Part shown: positions 1 to 8,691 of the stretch, piece after piece
Layout of the letters: each line of letters begins with the position of its first letter
Numbering within the stretch: position 1 is the stretch's first letter
From: JAVJRN01 sp040218415
GTDB lineage: Bacteria > Bacteroidota > Bacteroidia > Cytophagales > Cyclobacteriaceae
DNA length: 64,000 nt
Direction of reading: 5' to 3'
NCBI GenBank assembly: GCA_040218415.1
Contig: JAVJRN010000081.1
Coordinates: 326,975 to 390,974, forward strand
Made by a program: the position numbers and the translations under genes
The notes under the pieces: generated by a model
The model's input: only the letters and a program-made list of their open reading frames with translations
The model's database searches: none
Told to the model about the DNA's origin: nothing

Positions 1-555
1 GTTACGGATGTCATTAGAGATTTCAGACTGCAACCAACATTTGTTAATATCCAGTATTTTGTCAAAACGCTTCGGGATATGAAATCCTAGCGCTGTTCTT
101 TCGAACTCTTCGCCACTATCTATTTCTTCTCTAGTAAGCCATCTGTTGTTGGAAAAAGTAAACTCCAACTTGTTTCTGTAGAATGTCTGATTTTTGGATG
201 CGACGATGGTATTCATTGCCGGAAGATCAATGGTCGTAAGTTTTTCTAGGTTATCCTGTACGTGCTGTTGCTTGTGTTTGAGCTGAGCGGAGTAAGCCAT
301 ATGCTGCCATTTACAGCCACCACAAATACCAAAATGCTCACAAAATGGCTCAGCCTTATCCGGTGAATTTCGGTGTATTTTTATTGCACGCCCTTCAAGA
401 AATTTCTTCTTTTTACCGGTAATCTGGATGTCGGCCAAGTCACCAGGAATGGCGCCACTTACAAAAATCACTAAATTGTCTGCTCGACCCACGCTTTTTC
501 CATCAGAGGAAATGCCAGTGATCTCCACGTTTTCGATAACTTTACTTGATCTCAT
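1..555 (-). CDS. rlmD: 23S rRNA (uracil-C5)-methyltransferase RlmD/RumA family, 5' part only
   Basis: The first 185 codons of a gene that runs off the left edge of the window; the start is the ATG at 555. Residues 1-60 look like a TRAM RNA-binding domain. They are followed by a C-x5-C-x2-C cluster (C72, C78, C81, in CEHFGICGGC) and a fourth Cys at 173 (NKCWLQ), the arrangement that binds a [4Fe-4S] cluster in RlmD/RumA enzymes. By family knowledge the product methylates a uridine of 23S rRNA using SAM; the catalytic methyltransferase domain lies outside the window, so the exact target base cannot be told (RlmD versus RlmC or TrmA-like). It is divergent from the large secreted protein at 638. 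Confidence 0.86.
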   Translation of the reverse strand, partial: MRSSKVIENVEITGISSDGKSVGRADNLVIFVSGAIPGDLADIQITGKKKKFLEGRAIKIHRNSPDKAEPFCEHFGICGGCKWQHMAYSAQLKHKQQHVQDNLEKLTTIDLPAMNTIVASKNQTFYRNKLEFTFSNNRWLTREEIDSGEEFERTALGFHIPKRFDKILDINKCWLQSEISNDIRN

Positions 556-562
556 ATAATTG

Positions 563-595
563 CAAACTTACATTGCTTATTTGTAGATAAATAAG
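563..595 (-). promoter_or_regulatory. Candidate promoter -7 box and inverted repeat before rlmD
   Basis: On the minus strand 563-570 reads TAAGTTTG, a full match to the Bacteroidota -7 consensus TAnnTTTG, 7 bp from the rlmD ATG, which would give a nearly leaderless mRNA. No convincing -33 TTG lies at the right distance. Just upstream, CTTATTT (576-582) and AAATAAG (589-595) form a 7-bp inverted repeat in the divergent gap shared with the gene at 638. Confidence 0.3.
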
Positions 596-637
596 TTAAA
601 TGACTGCTAAAAAGGTTGTGTAATTTTAGAATTCAAT

Positions 638-3220
638 ATGAAAAAACATCTTTTATTCTTTTTGGTACTATTTCTCTCCTTTTTCTGGGCAAAGTCATTT
701 CATATTGTCGGAGGCGAAATTGAATTTATCACGGTTCGGCCGGGAGTATATCGAATTAATTTGATTCAATATAAAGATGAGGCTCAAACCGAAAATCCCG
801 GGTACGATCCTGAGGTCGAAATATTCTTTTTCAGCAACAAGGATAATTCTTTCGTTTATCGAATCACCCTTCCCCAAGTAAGTATTGCAGAGGTAGATTA
901 TACGAATTTTGAATGCTCAATCGAAGACTTAAGTACGTCTCGTATTCTTTACAGTGAAACGGTAGAGTTAGATCCTGAAGACTTTTCAGATGAGGAAGGA
1001 TATTATCTCGTTTGGGAAAGATGTTGTAGAAATGAGGCTATTGACAACATTGTTGAGCCAGGCTTGACCGGCATGAAATATGTTTTGGAGATTCCTCCAT
1101 TATGGAAAAATGACCGTCCTTTTGTCAATACTTCTCCCATATTAAATCGACCTTTGAGCGATTACGCTTGTGTGAATCAACTGTATTATGTTGATTTTAT
1201 TGGACAAGATGTCGATGGAGACTCATTGGTCTATCGATTGAGCACTCCATTGAATAGTTCATCCCAAATTGCTTTGCCGCTACCAACGCCAAAACCTCAC
1301 TTGGAGATCAACTGGGAGCCGGGGTTTAACCTGAATAATGTAGTACCAGGGCCGAGACCATTACAAATTAATACTAAAGGGTTTCTGACGGTAACTGCAT
1401 CCACTAAAGGTTTATATGTATTTAGTGTAATCGTGGAAGAATGGCGCGATCGAGTGAAAATAGGTGAGGTGCAACGAGATTTTCAAATGTTGGTTATCGA
1501 TGGCTGTAATCCTCCGGACCCGCCAGAAGTTACCGTGAAAATACCCGATAGAGAGGATTTTAATAGCGAGGTGGATACCTTGAATTATGCCGTAGCAGAC
1601 GACAAGTGTTTTGAGTTTATTGTCGCCAACATCACTTTAGGGGAAAATATTAGTTTTCGCGCCGAACCAGTCAATTTTGAAGATATTAATGGAATAGTTG
1701 AGGACGTTTTCAGTGTTGAAAGTCGCAACGTGGGTGTAAATCAGGATACTCTGATTGTTACCGTGTGTGCTCCAGGTTGCCCTCCGTTTATCGATAAGCC
1801 TTTTATTATTGATTTGATAGCAGCCGACGATGCGTGTCCGCTACCACAACTAGATACCGTGAGGTTGGTAATGAATGTGGAACCACCTCCAAATAATGAT
1901 CCAATATTAGCACCTATTCCTCCCACTTATACGGCAGGTATCAATGAGATTTTGACAGTAGACTTCACAGGAACTGATCAGGACTTGGATCAGCTCTTTG
2001 TGCAATTCGGACTATCAGAAGATGACGGTTTTAATGACTTGGCAAGTCTTGGTTTTAGTTTGAATGTAACACGGGATGATCTAGGAATAATCCAAGGGGA
2101 GATTATCTGGGATACAAGCTGTAGTACTTCAGATTTTAGTGAAATCCAGACATTTGCGACCACTCTGTCCGTAGATGATGACGATATATGCCGGTACGTC
2201 AATGAGAGCGCTCAAGAGATTGTTTTTTCTGTGGTTTTACCGCCCAATTCGTCACCACAAATCTCTTCTGATGCACCTTCCGAGGAATTGAATGTTGTTT
2301 TAGGTGAAAGGTTGAATTTTGTGATAGATGTATTAGATGAAGACCAAGATTCCGTCAACTTAATTATTGAAGGTGTTGGGTTTGATCCAGCAGATGTAGG
2401 TGTTGATTTTAATGCGAATCAAACTTTTGGTTTGGCAAATGGCTTTTTTAGATGGGCGACAAGTTGTGAATCACTTGATGTTTTGAATAAGGATTTCTAT
2501 ACTTTTTTATTCATAACTGAAGATTTTGATGTTTGTCAAGAAAAAAATTCTGACACTTTAAGAATAGACGTTCAAATAGACATTCCCGAAAATTCGGCAC
2601 CTTTTTTTCCTTCTTATTCTTCTTACGAACTAGAGGTAAATCAGTATTTTGAACTGGATATATCTGCTTTTGATTCTGATACGGGCGATTCGCTTACTTT
2701 GCGGTTTTTCGATGGATTTCGTAGGCCTAATAGTCAAACTTTGAATTTTGAAGTTAAAAAAGGATTGTCAGAAGTTTCCTCGTTACTTTCATGGACGCCC
2801 GAGTGTGATCTGCTTGATCTTGGCGAAACATCCAAAACATTTGAACTCATATTTCAGGCTTTTGACGATAGGTGCCCTGTACAAGCCTCTGAAACAGTAA
2901 GTATTTTCTTCGAGGTAAAAGAGACTCGAGAATTTTACGACCGCTTTGAACCGGCCAATGCCTTTTCGCCAAATGGAGATGGAATCAATGACTTCTACAG
3001 TATGTCGAATTTGCCTAATCCAAACCAAAATCTACCTCCAAACAATTGTGATGATGAATTTCAATCCATTATCATAGTGGATCGAAGTGGGACAGTAGTT
3101 TTTGAGTCAGATCGCCGTGATTTTATATGGAGAGGCAATAATGTGGAGTCAGGTACTTACTTTTATTCTGTTAATTTTGCAAAGACGACATACAAAGGCT
3201 TTGTGCAAGTCCTGAAATAA
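638..3220 (+). CDS. Large secreted protein with tandem Ig/cadherin-like repeats and gliding-motility-type (T9SS) C-terminal domain
   Basis: 860 residues with an N-terminal signal peptide (MKKHLLFFLVLF...) and the motif FHIVGGE right after it, common in large exported Bacteroidota proteins. Four tandem segments (about residues 320-770) share a pattern of a Cys pair roughly 25-30 residues apart; the last three follow W-x2-x-C (WDTSC, WATSC, WTPEC) and each begins with N-[NS]-[DSA]-P, resembling cadherin/Ig-like domains. Residues from about 771 (FEPANAFSPNGDGINDFY) to the end form the gliding-motility-associated C-terminal sorting domain used by the type IX secretion system (T9SS type B). The protein is therefore predicted to cross the outer membrane and remain on the surface or be released. 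Ligand unknown; an adhesin role is an inference. Confidence 0.85.
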   Translation: MKKHLLFFLVLFLSFFWAKSFHIVGGEIEFITVRPGVYRINLIQYKDEAQTENPGYDPEVEIFFFSNKDNSFVYRITLPQVSIAEVDYTNFECSIEDLSTSRILYSETVELDPEDFSDEEGYYLVWERCCRNEAIDNIVEPGLTGMKYVLEIPPLWKNDRPFVNTSPILNRPLSDYACVNQLYYVDFIGQDVDGDSLVYRLSTPLNSSSQIALPLPTPKPHLEINWEPGFNLNNVVPGPRPLQINTKGFLTVTASTKGLYVFSVIVEEWRDRVKIGEVQRDFQMLVIDGCNPPDPPEVTVKIPDREDFNSEVDTLNYAVADDKCFEFIVANITLGENISFRAEPVNFEDINGIVEDVFSVESRNVGVNQDTLIVTVCAPGCPPFIDKPFIIDLIAADDACPLPQLDTVRLVMNVEPPPNNDPILAPIPPTYTAGINEILTVDFTGTDQDLDQLFVQFGLSEDDGFNDLASLGFSLNVTRDDLGIIQGEIIWDTSCSTSDFSEIQTFATTLSVDDDDICRYVNESAQEIVFSVVLPPNSSPQISSDAPSEELNVVLGERLNFVIDVLDEDQDSVNLIIEGVGFDPADVGVDFNANQTFGLANGFFRWATSCESLDVLNKDFYTFLFITEDFDVCQEKNSDTLRIDVQIDIPENSAPFFPSYSSYELEVNQYFELDISAFDSDTGDSLTLRFFDGFRRPNSQTLNFEVKKGLSEVSSLLSWTPECDLLDLGETSKTFELIFQAFDDRCPVQASETVSIFFEVKETREFYDRFEPANAFSPNGDGINDFYSMSNLPNPNQNLPPNNCDDEFQSIIIVDRSGTVVFESDRRDFIWRGNNVESGTYFYSVNFAKTTYKGFVQVLK

Positions 3221-3222
3221 TA

Positions 3223-5709
3223 TTAGAACCCAACCCCAAATGTAATGCCATGATCAATGAATTTACCCTCATTGAAAGAAGAGTAGTAATCAATACGTAA
3301 GAACTTGAAAATATGCTCTATGCCAAAACCAAGTTCGGTATAGCTCGAGAGGTTTTCTGTACTAAGGAAATTGACTGAGAGCACTCCTTGCAGGTTGAGT
3401 CGTTTTATAAGCGGTATTTTATTGAAGATAAATTCATTGAAGTGATGCTCATAATGCGCCTGAAAATACTCACTTGTGGTGCTGAAATCGTAGTAGGGAA
3501 GAAGCTGAAAAGAATTTTGTTTTAGAGGATTTCGTAGGAGCGTTTGATTACCATTGAAGTGTTTATGGTCTATAAAGGTTAATTGCTTTTGATTTAAAAA
3601 AGTACCCGCCTCAACAGCGACCTTACTTTCACCCAATAAGCCTAATCTAAAACTGTAATCACTTAAAATTCTTACCTGATCAAAATCATTATTTCCAAAA
3701 AGCGGTATGCCTTTTTTGTAATTAAATGAAACTTCAGGATATTTTGAGTCTAGGTAAAACTTATTTTTAGGGCGGTCAATGTATTTTCGACCTGGCCTTA
3801 ATACTACTTGAATGTCAATCGTTGAAATTTTATTTCCATTCCCAAAGTCGTATTGACTTAAATTATCCGTAAAATCTGGTGACCTGTTTAAACTGAAAGA
3901 CGATGTGTTCTCCATCGTACTTCGTGATGCCAATTCAACTTTAGCATTTATTCTTACATTTTCAAAAATCTCTTTTTGATAACCAATAAATCCAAAATTG
4001 TTTTGGTAGAGTTTGGCCCAATTATCTCCATAAACCAAGGTTACGAAGGTGTTTGTATTACTTGCTATTGGCTGCAATGAATTAAAATGCGAGGTATATC
4101 TACCGGCACCCGCATATATAAACTCCCAATTTTTATAATCAAGTGTTTTAAACCCTGAAATTTTAGCTTGAAATTGTTCATTGCTGAAACCGTATTTTAT
4201 TGCAGGATTTAGCTCCCATTGAGGTATTCTTCCGTCATTTTTCCTGAATCGAAAGTTAAGCGCAGGTGCAAATCCTTCCACTGTATTGTACTGGAAAAAT
4301 TCTAACACCGTAGGAAAGTTAATCAGAAAGTCATTGTATGATTTGCGATAGGTATAGCCACCAAACACCAAGTTGGCAATTCTGAATTTGTTGCTGATAT
4401 TGTCAACAGAGTCCTTATAAGTTTTGGTTTTTTTTATGACTTGAATGCTGTCTTTAATCCTGTAGTCTTTCACTTCAATGGTACTGAGGGGCACAGGCCT
4501 TATCTCTTGCCAAAAGACTTCATCTTTCTTATTGGCACTTTCTTTCACTTTCAAAATAGCGTTACCAAAGTCACTTTTATGAAAGAGTTCAATTTTAGGA
4601 AGATCATCTGCAACTTGGGTTTGTTTTTGTTGGTATTTGGCTATCAAGTCATAATTAGGTTCGATTTCATATTGACTAAAATTACTAACAAATCGACCAC
4701 TACCCGTAAATCCAAAGGCTTTGAAGGTGTAAGAAAAATTTTGTGAAATGGGCATCCAGATACCATGTGCCGCAGGAGAAAAAATTTGATTAACACGGAG
4801 AGAGTCAACAAAATCAATACCGTTGGCCTTTGTGAGCATCACATCAACGCTGTGTAATCTCCAGCTATCTTCTACAATGTATAAGTGTCCTGAAAACGTA
4901 GGATCTGTAGATCGCCGTGGAATTACCTTAATCTTATTGATTCTCAAACTATCCTGATAAATAACGCCATCTAACTTGTAATCATAAGAAATGAATGCAT
5001 TGCCAGAAATGGGTGAAATAAATGAGCGTTCACTTAGGCCTTCAATAAAAAAGCTATTTTGGTACAGGTTGATCATCATTTCACTGGCTCGATTATAGCT
5101 GAAACCATTAGACGCTCCACTAACTTTTGAGGCGATCAGCTCTTCACTAAACTTATCGGGCTGCTTGAATTTTACTTCCGAAAGTGATTCGGAAAGATAT
5201 ATGATGCCAGTATCTACAGGTACAGCCATTCCTAAAATACTAGAAGGCCTTTTGTCTAACCTTTGAAGCCCTTTAACATATACTTTGCAGAAATAGGCAT
5301 TGTATTCTTTTTCATAGTATTTTCTCTTTTTGATCGTTTCCCTGATGATCCGATACGCGGGATTTTTAGTATTTGATGAGATTATTACCTCCTGTAATAA
5401 TAAAGTTTCTTCAGACAATCGAAAGTCAAGCCCAAGGCTTTTGGTGACATTGATCGTTTTGGTCTGCTTCGCAAAGCCAACATAACGCGCCGAGATTTGA
5501 TGACTTCCTGCTGATACTTTTAGTTGAAAATTACCTTCAGCATTGCATGTTGTACCATTGGTTGTACCCTCTTGGTAGACTGTAGAAAAGGGAAGTTTAT
5601 TCCCTTCATGATCATACACGCTTCCCAAAATAGTATAAGTATCCTGTGCAAATCCAACCAAGGAAAGTGTGACAAGAAGGAAACCTAAACTAAACTTTTG
5701 CAAGCGCAT
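3223..5709 (-). CDS. DUF5686 / carboxypeptidase-regulatory-like outer-membrane protein
   Basis: 828 residues with a signal peptide (cleavage near GFAQD, residue 22). Residues about 27-110 form a carboxypeptidase-regulatory-like (TonB-receptor N-terminal type) beta-sandwich, including GSVYDHEGNKLPFSTV. The remainder, starting with NPAYRIIRETIKKRKYYEKEYNAY, is typical of the DUF5686 family, whose C-terminal part looks like an outer-membrane beta-barrel with many alternating aromatic strands and a terminal Phe (GVGF). Function is not established; no TonB box or plug domain is visible, so a classical receptor is unlikely. The 5' end overlaps the trans-sulfuration gene by 20 bp, suggesting cotranscription. 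The 3' end abuts the convergent gene at 638-3220 with only 2 bp between stops. Confidence 0.82.
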   Translation of the reverse strand: MRLQKFSLGFLLVTLSLVGFAQDTYTILGSVYDHEGNKLPFSTVYQEGTTNGTTCNAEGNFQLKVSAGSHQISARYVGFAKQTKTINVTKSLGLDFRLSEETLLLQEVIISSNTKNPAYRIIRETIKKRKYYEKEYNAYFCKVYVKGLQRLDKRPSSILGMAVPVDTGIIYLSESLSEVKFKQPDKFSEELIASKVSGASNGFSYNRASEMMINLYQNSFFIEGLSERSFISPISGNAFISYDYKLDGVIYQDSLRINKIKVIPRRSTDPTFSGHLYIVEDSWRLHSVDVMLTKANGIDFVDSLRVNQIFSPAAHGIWMPISQNFSYTFKAFGFTGSGRFVSNFSQYEIEPNYDLIAKYQQKQTQVADDLPKIELFHKSDFGNAILKVKESANKKDEVFWQEIRPVPLSTIEVKDYRIKDSIQVIKKTKTYKDSVDNISNKFRIANLVFGGYTYRKSYNDFLINFPTVLEFFQYNTVEGFAPALNFRFRKNDGRIPQWELNPAIKYGFSNEQFQAKISGFKTLDYKNWEFIYAGAGRYTSHFNSLQPIASNTNTFVTLVYGDNWAKLYQNNFGFIGYQKEIFENVRINAKVELASRSTMENTSSFSLNRSPDFTDNLSQYDFGNGNKISTIDIQVVLRPGRKYIDRPKNKFYLDSKYPEVSFNYKKGIPLFGNNDFDQVRILSDYSFRLGLLGESKVAVEAGTFLNQKQLTFIDHKHFNGNQTLLRNPLKQNSFQLLPYYDFSTTSEYFQAHYEHHFNEFIFNKIPLIKRLNLQGVLSVNFLSTENLSSYTELGFGIEHIFKFLRIDYYSSFNEGKFIDHGITFGVGF

Positions 5710-6847
5710 TATTCAGATCATCCATCAGTGATTCAGGGTCGTCTAGGCCTATGTAGAGTCGAATTCTATTGATTACTGTTTCCGTATTATGATAGTTCAT
5801 TGAGTTTATTGTGGTGAAGGCTGGAAAAGCCAGCGATTCATAGCTACCCCAAGAGCATCCAAGTTTAAATTTTGTCAACGCGTCACAAAATTGCTTTACA
5901 TGATTAATGTCATCGGTTTTCAGATCAATAGTGACTAATCCTCCAATTTGTTTTAAGTATTTATTGGCAAGTTCTTTTTGCGGAAAATCTTTCGCCAATG
6001 GGGAAAAAACGGTTTTTACTTTTTCGTGGCTTTCTAAAAAAGGCACAATAATTTTAGTGTTATTTACCACTTTTTCAAGTCTTAAAGGCAGTGTACGTAA
6101 AGACCGGAGCATCAGCCATGCGTCGAATGGTGACATTATGCCACCTAAGGTCATATATTCTCCCTTGAATATTTTTCCGATAATACTCGAAGAAGCACAA
6201 AGTGCTCCTGCCACGACATCAGAATGCCCACCCAAATACTTTGTGGCAGAATGCACCACAATATCTATTCCGTAGTTGATTGGCTTTTGATAAACTGGAG
6301 AAGCAAAGCTATTGTCTACTATCGTGGTAATATTGGAGGCTTTGGCCAAGGAAGCCACGGCTTCTAGGTCCTGCATTTCATAAGTCCAGCTATTGGGCGA
6401 TTCGAGATAAATGAGTGTCGTATTGCTATTTATCTCCTTTTTGATGCTTTCAATATCTCCGGAAACAAAAGTGTGACTTACACCAAACCGACTTAGTATA
6501 TTCATCAATAGCTTCTTGGTCCAGCTGTAAGGGCTTTGTACGCATACTATATGGTCTCCTGCTTTAACTTGTGATAGCACAGCGGCGCTAATTGCTGCGG
6601 ATCCACTCGCAAACATCAGACATGCTTCCGCGTTTTCCATAGCTGCCATTTTGATTTGGAGCAGATCTACTGTCGGGTTTGAACCTCTCGTATAAAATGG
6701 AATTTCATTTTCAGCGGCTAGAGCTGATTGCATATCGTCGGCAGAATTAAAAACGAAATTACTCGTTTGATAAATCGGCGGACTAGCAGATATAGCCTGT
6801 GGTATTCCTTCTTCTCCTAAGTGGTTGATGATATGGTCTAATTGCAT
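5690..6847 (-). CDS. Trans-sulfuration family PLP-dependent enzyme (cystathionine gamma-synthase/lyase type)
   Basis: 385 residues from the ATG at 6847, chosen over an in-frame ATG at 6895 because it is preceded by AAGGAAAA and gives the normal family N-terminus (MQLDHIINHLGEEG). The Cys/Met-metabolism PLP family is shown by YTRGSNPTV (52-60), SGSAA (81-85), and SATKYLGGHSD with the Schiff-base Lys at 203. Members carry out gamma-replacement or gamma-elimination on homoserine esters, cystathionine or methionine; the sequence alone does not settle which. No met or cys genes are adjacent. It overlaps the DUF5686 gene downstream by 20 bp and is divergent from the ammonium transporter. Confidence 0.85.
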   Translation of the reverse strand: MQLDHIINHLGEEGIPQAISASPPIYQTSNFVFNSADDMQSALAAENEIPFYTRGSNPTVDLLQIKMAAMENAEACLMFASGSAAISAAVLSQVKAGDHIVCVQSPYSWTKKLLMNILSRFGVSHTFVSGDIESIKKEINSNTTLIYLESPNSWTYEMQDLEAVASLAKASNITTIVDNSFASPVYQKPINYGIDIVVHSATKYLGGHSDVVAGALCASSSIIGKIFKGEYMTLGGIMSPFDAWLMLRSLRTLPLRLEKVVNNTKIIVPFLESHEKVKTVFSPLAKDFPQKELANKYLKQIGGLVTIDLKTDDINHVKQFCDALTKFKLGCSWGSYESLAFPAFTTINSMNYHNTETVINRIRLYIGLDDPESLMDDLNNALAKV

Positions 6848-6966
6848 TTTTCCTTGATTATAGTTGCAATTTATGGTAAATCTAATTTCAGACACGAATT
6901 CAGTTTCAATTGCATAATATTTTGTTGAAAAAACGAAACGATGAAAAATTCATAATGAATTGCTGA

Positions 6967-7015
6967 AAAATGATCAAAGTTTAGTTTTTCTAAATTTTTA
7001 CAATTTGATCATTTT
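6967..7015. repeat. Perfect 12-bp inverted repeat with nested hairpin in the divergent metabolic/amt gap
   Basis: AAAATGATCAAA (6967-6978) is repeated as its exact reverse complement TTTGATCATTTT (7004-7015), 25 bp apart. Between them TTTAG (980-984 of the 6.9-kb block) and CTAAA (6990-6994) make a second small hairpin with a T5 loop. This lies in the 398-bp gap (6848-7245) between the trans-sulfuration gene and amt, 120 bp upstream of the former and 230 bp upstream of the latter. Each arm contains a TGATCA core, so the arms could be two sites for a dimeric regulator, or a cruciform. No other gene is visible in this gap. Confidence 0.5.
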
Positions 7016-7119
7016 GTATTCCTTTCCTCTATTGGAGATTATGAAATATTGATGATATTTCCTTAATAATTATGATTTATCTAAAGAAATAGCAGTTACG
7101 CTTAACAAATATTCAATTT

Positions 7120-7149
7120 TTTGGTGAAAATTCTCCCTCGATAATTTTG
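7120..7149 (+). promoter_or_regulatory. Bacteroidota-type promoter candidate for amt
   Basis: TTTG at 7120-7123 and TAATTTTG at 7142-7149 (full match to TAnnTTTG) are separated by 18 bp, fitting the Bacteroidota primary-sigma promoter pattern. The leader to the amt ATG would be about 90 nt. Confidence 0.5.
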
Positions 7150-7245
7150 TGCTGTGCACATTCTATGTATTTATTTGGGTTTGAAAAACAGAGGCCAGAG
7201 AATATTTGGTCTTTATTCAGTTAACAAAATTAAATAACGTAAAAC

Positions 7246-8601
7246 ATGAACATGATTACCAACCTAATGATGATTTCACCGCAAGATTCGGTAGCCGCCG
7301 TTACAGACGCTGTTGTAGCCATGGCTGAGGAGCCAGCGGTTGTTCAAGCAGTGACTGCTGCAGTAGATTACAGTGCAGATATTACCGCCGTGCTACTGAC
7401 GGCAAATAATGTATGGATGATGTTAGCCACGGCGCTAGTATTCATTATGCATTTGGGGTTTGCTGGAGTAGAAGCTGGTTTTGGACAATCTAAAAACACC
7501 GTCAACATTCTTTTTAAGAATACCTTAACTCCAATTATTGGTATTTTGACTTATGCAGCCTTCGGTTTCAACTTAATGTATCCTGGTTTTGAGGTTCCGG
7601 GATGGTTTGGTTTTGCAGGTTTCGGACTAGAAACTTCTGCGACGGCTGACAATACGGCGGGCTATGCTTCTGCTGGTTACACTTATTGGACTGACTTTTT
7701 ATTCCAAGCTATGTTTGCTGCAACTGCAGCCACTATTGTTTCTGGTGCTGTTGCCGAGCGTGTTAAGCTTGGTGCTTACTTGATATTTACTTTGTTATTT
7801 GTAGGTGTAGTGTATCCTATTATCGGAAGCTGGAAATGGGGTGGAGGAATGCTCGACGCTTGGGGCTTCTATGATTTCGCTGGTTCAACGCTAGTTCACT
7901 CTGTTGGTGGATGGGGAGCACTTGCTGGTATCATGATTTTAGGACCAAGACTTGGTAAGTATGTTGATGGTAAAGTAATAGACAAGCCGGGATCAAGTGT
8001 GCCTTTGGCAGTCATTGGTGTTTTCCTACTTTGGTTAGGATGGTTTGGATTCAATGGTGGATCTGTACTTTCCGCTGATCCTGCTTTAGTATCATTTGTT
8101 TTGGTTACTACTTCTTTAGCCGCTTGTGGTGGTGGATTAGCTGGTTTCGTTACTGGATATTTTGTTTTCAAGAGACTTGATTTAGGAATGGTCTTAAACG
8201 GTATTCTTGCTGGACTAGTCGGAATTACTGCCGGAGCAGATGTGATTGAGCCAGGAAACGCAATTCTCGTGGGTGTTATTGCTGGTATCTTGGTTGTAGT
8301 CTCTGCAGTGACGCTTGATAAATTCAAATTAGATGACGTTGTAGGCGCTGTATCTGTACACCTTACTTGTGGTGTATGGGGAACATTGGCCGTTGGTATA
8401 TTTTCTATAAATCCTGATCACACTATTGGCGCACAATTGACTGGTGTTGCTATATGTGGTCTTACCGCTTTCGTAGCAGCTTTTATTATTTTCTATGCAC
8501 TTAAGATGACTATCGGAATCAGAGTTTCTGAAGAGCATGAGAAAGAAGGACTTGATAGCCATGAGCATGGTATCAGAGGTTATACAATCATTTCAGAATA
8601 A
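7246..8601 (+). CDS. amt: Ammonium transporter (Amt/MEP/Rh family)
   Basis: 451 residues, about 11 membrane segments starting near residue 55. Family hallmarks are FQAMFAATAATIVSGAVAER (153-172), DFAGSTLVHSVGG with Asp210 and the first pore His at 218, and the second pore-His region VSVHLTCGVWG. The protein conducts ammonium/ammonia across the inner membrane as a trimer. The first 50 residues are Ala/Val/acidic-rich and longer than usual; they do not look like a normal signal peptide. A PII (glnK) partner, usual beside amt, is absent here. Instead a porin-like barrel and GSII follow on the same strand, so uptake and assimilation genes are side by side. Confidence 0.95.
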   Translation: MNMITNLMMISPQDSVAAVTDAVVAMAEEPAVVQAVTAAVDYSADITAVLLTANNVWMMLATALVFIMHLGFAGVEAGFGQSKNTVNILFKNTLTPIIGILTYAAFGFNLMYPGFEVPGWFGFAGFGLETSATADNTAGYASAGYTYWTDFLFQAMFAATAATIVSGAVAERVKLGAYLIFTLLFVGVVYPIIGSWKWGGGMLDAWGFYDFAGSTLVHSVGGWGALAGIMILGPRLGKYVDGKVIDKPGSSVPLAVIGVFLLWLGWFGFNGGSVLSADPALVSFVLVTTSLAACGGGLAGFVTGYFVFKRLDLGMVLNGILAGLVGITAGADVIEPGNAILVGVIAGILVVVSAVTLDKFKLDDVVGAVSVHLTCGVWGTLAVGIFSINPDHTIGAQLTGVAICGLTAFVAAFIIFYALKMTIGIRVSEEHEKEGLDSHEHGIRGYTIISE

Positions 8602-8629
8602 TTTTTTAAAACTAAAACTAAAATCACTT

Positions 8630-8657
8630 CCGAGTCAATAGTGAAGCTATTGACCGG
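8630..8657 (+). promoter_or_regulatory. Strong intercistronic hairpin between amt and porin gene
   Basis: CCG-(bulged A)-GTCAATAG, loop TGAAG, CTATTGAC-CGG: an 11-bp stem with one bulge, 28 nt after the amt stop and 35 nt before the porin ATG. No U-tract follows, so it is more likely an mRNA-processing, stabilising or attenuating element than an intrinsic terminator. Confidence 0.5.
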
Positions 8658-8691
8658 AGGTTAATTTCAAAAGCAATTATAAAATAAGACT

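Noticed and set aside
7896..8327. 143-codon ORF antisense to amt
   Set aside because: Low-complexity Pro/Thr translation that arises from the Gly/Ala-rich codons of the transporter.
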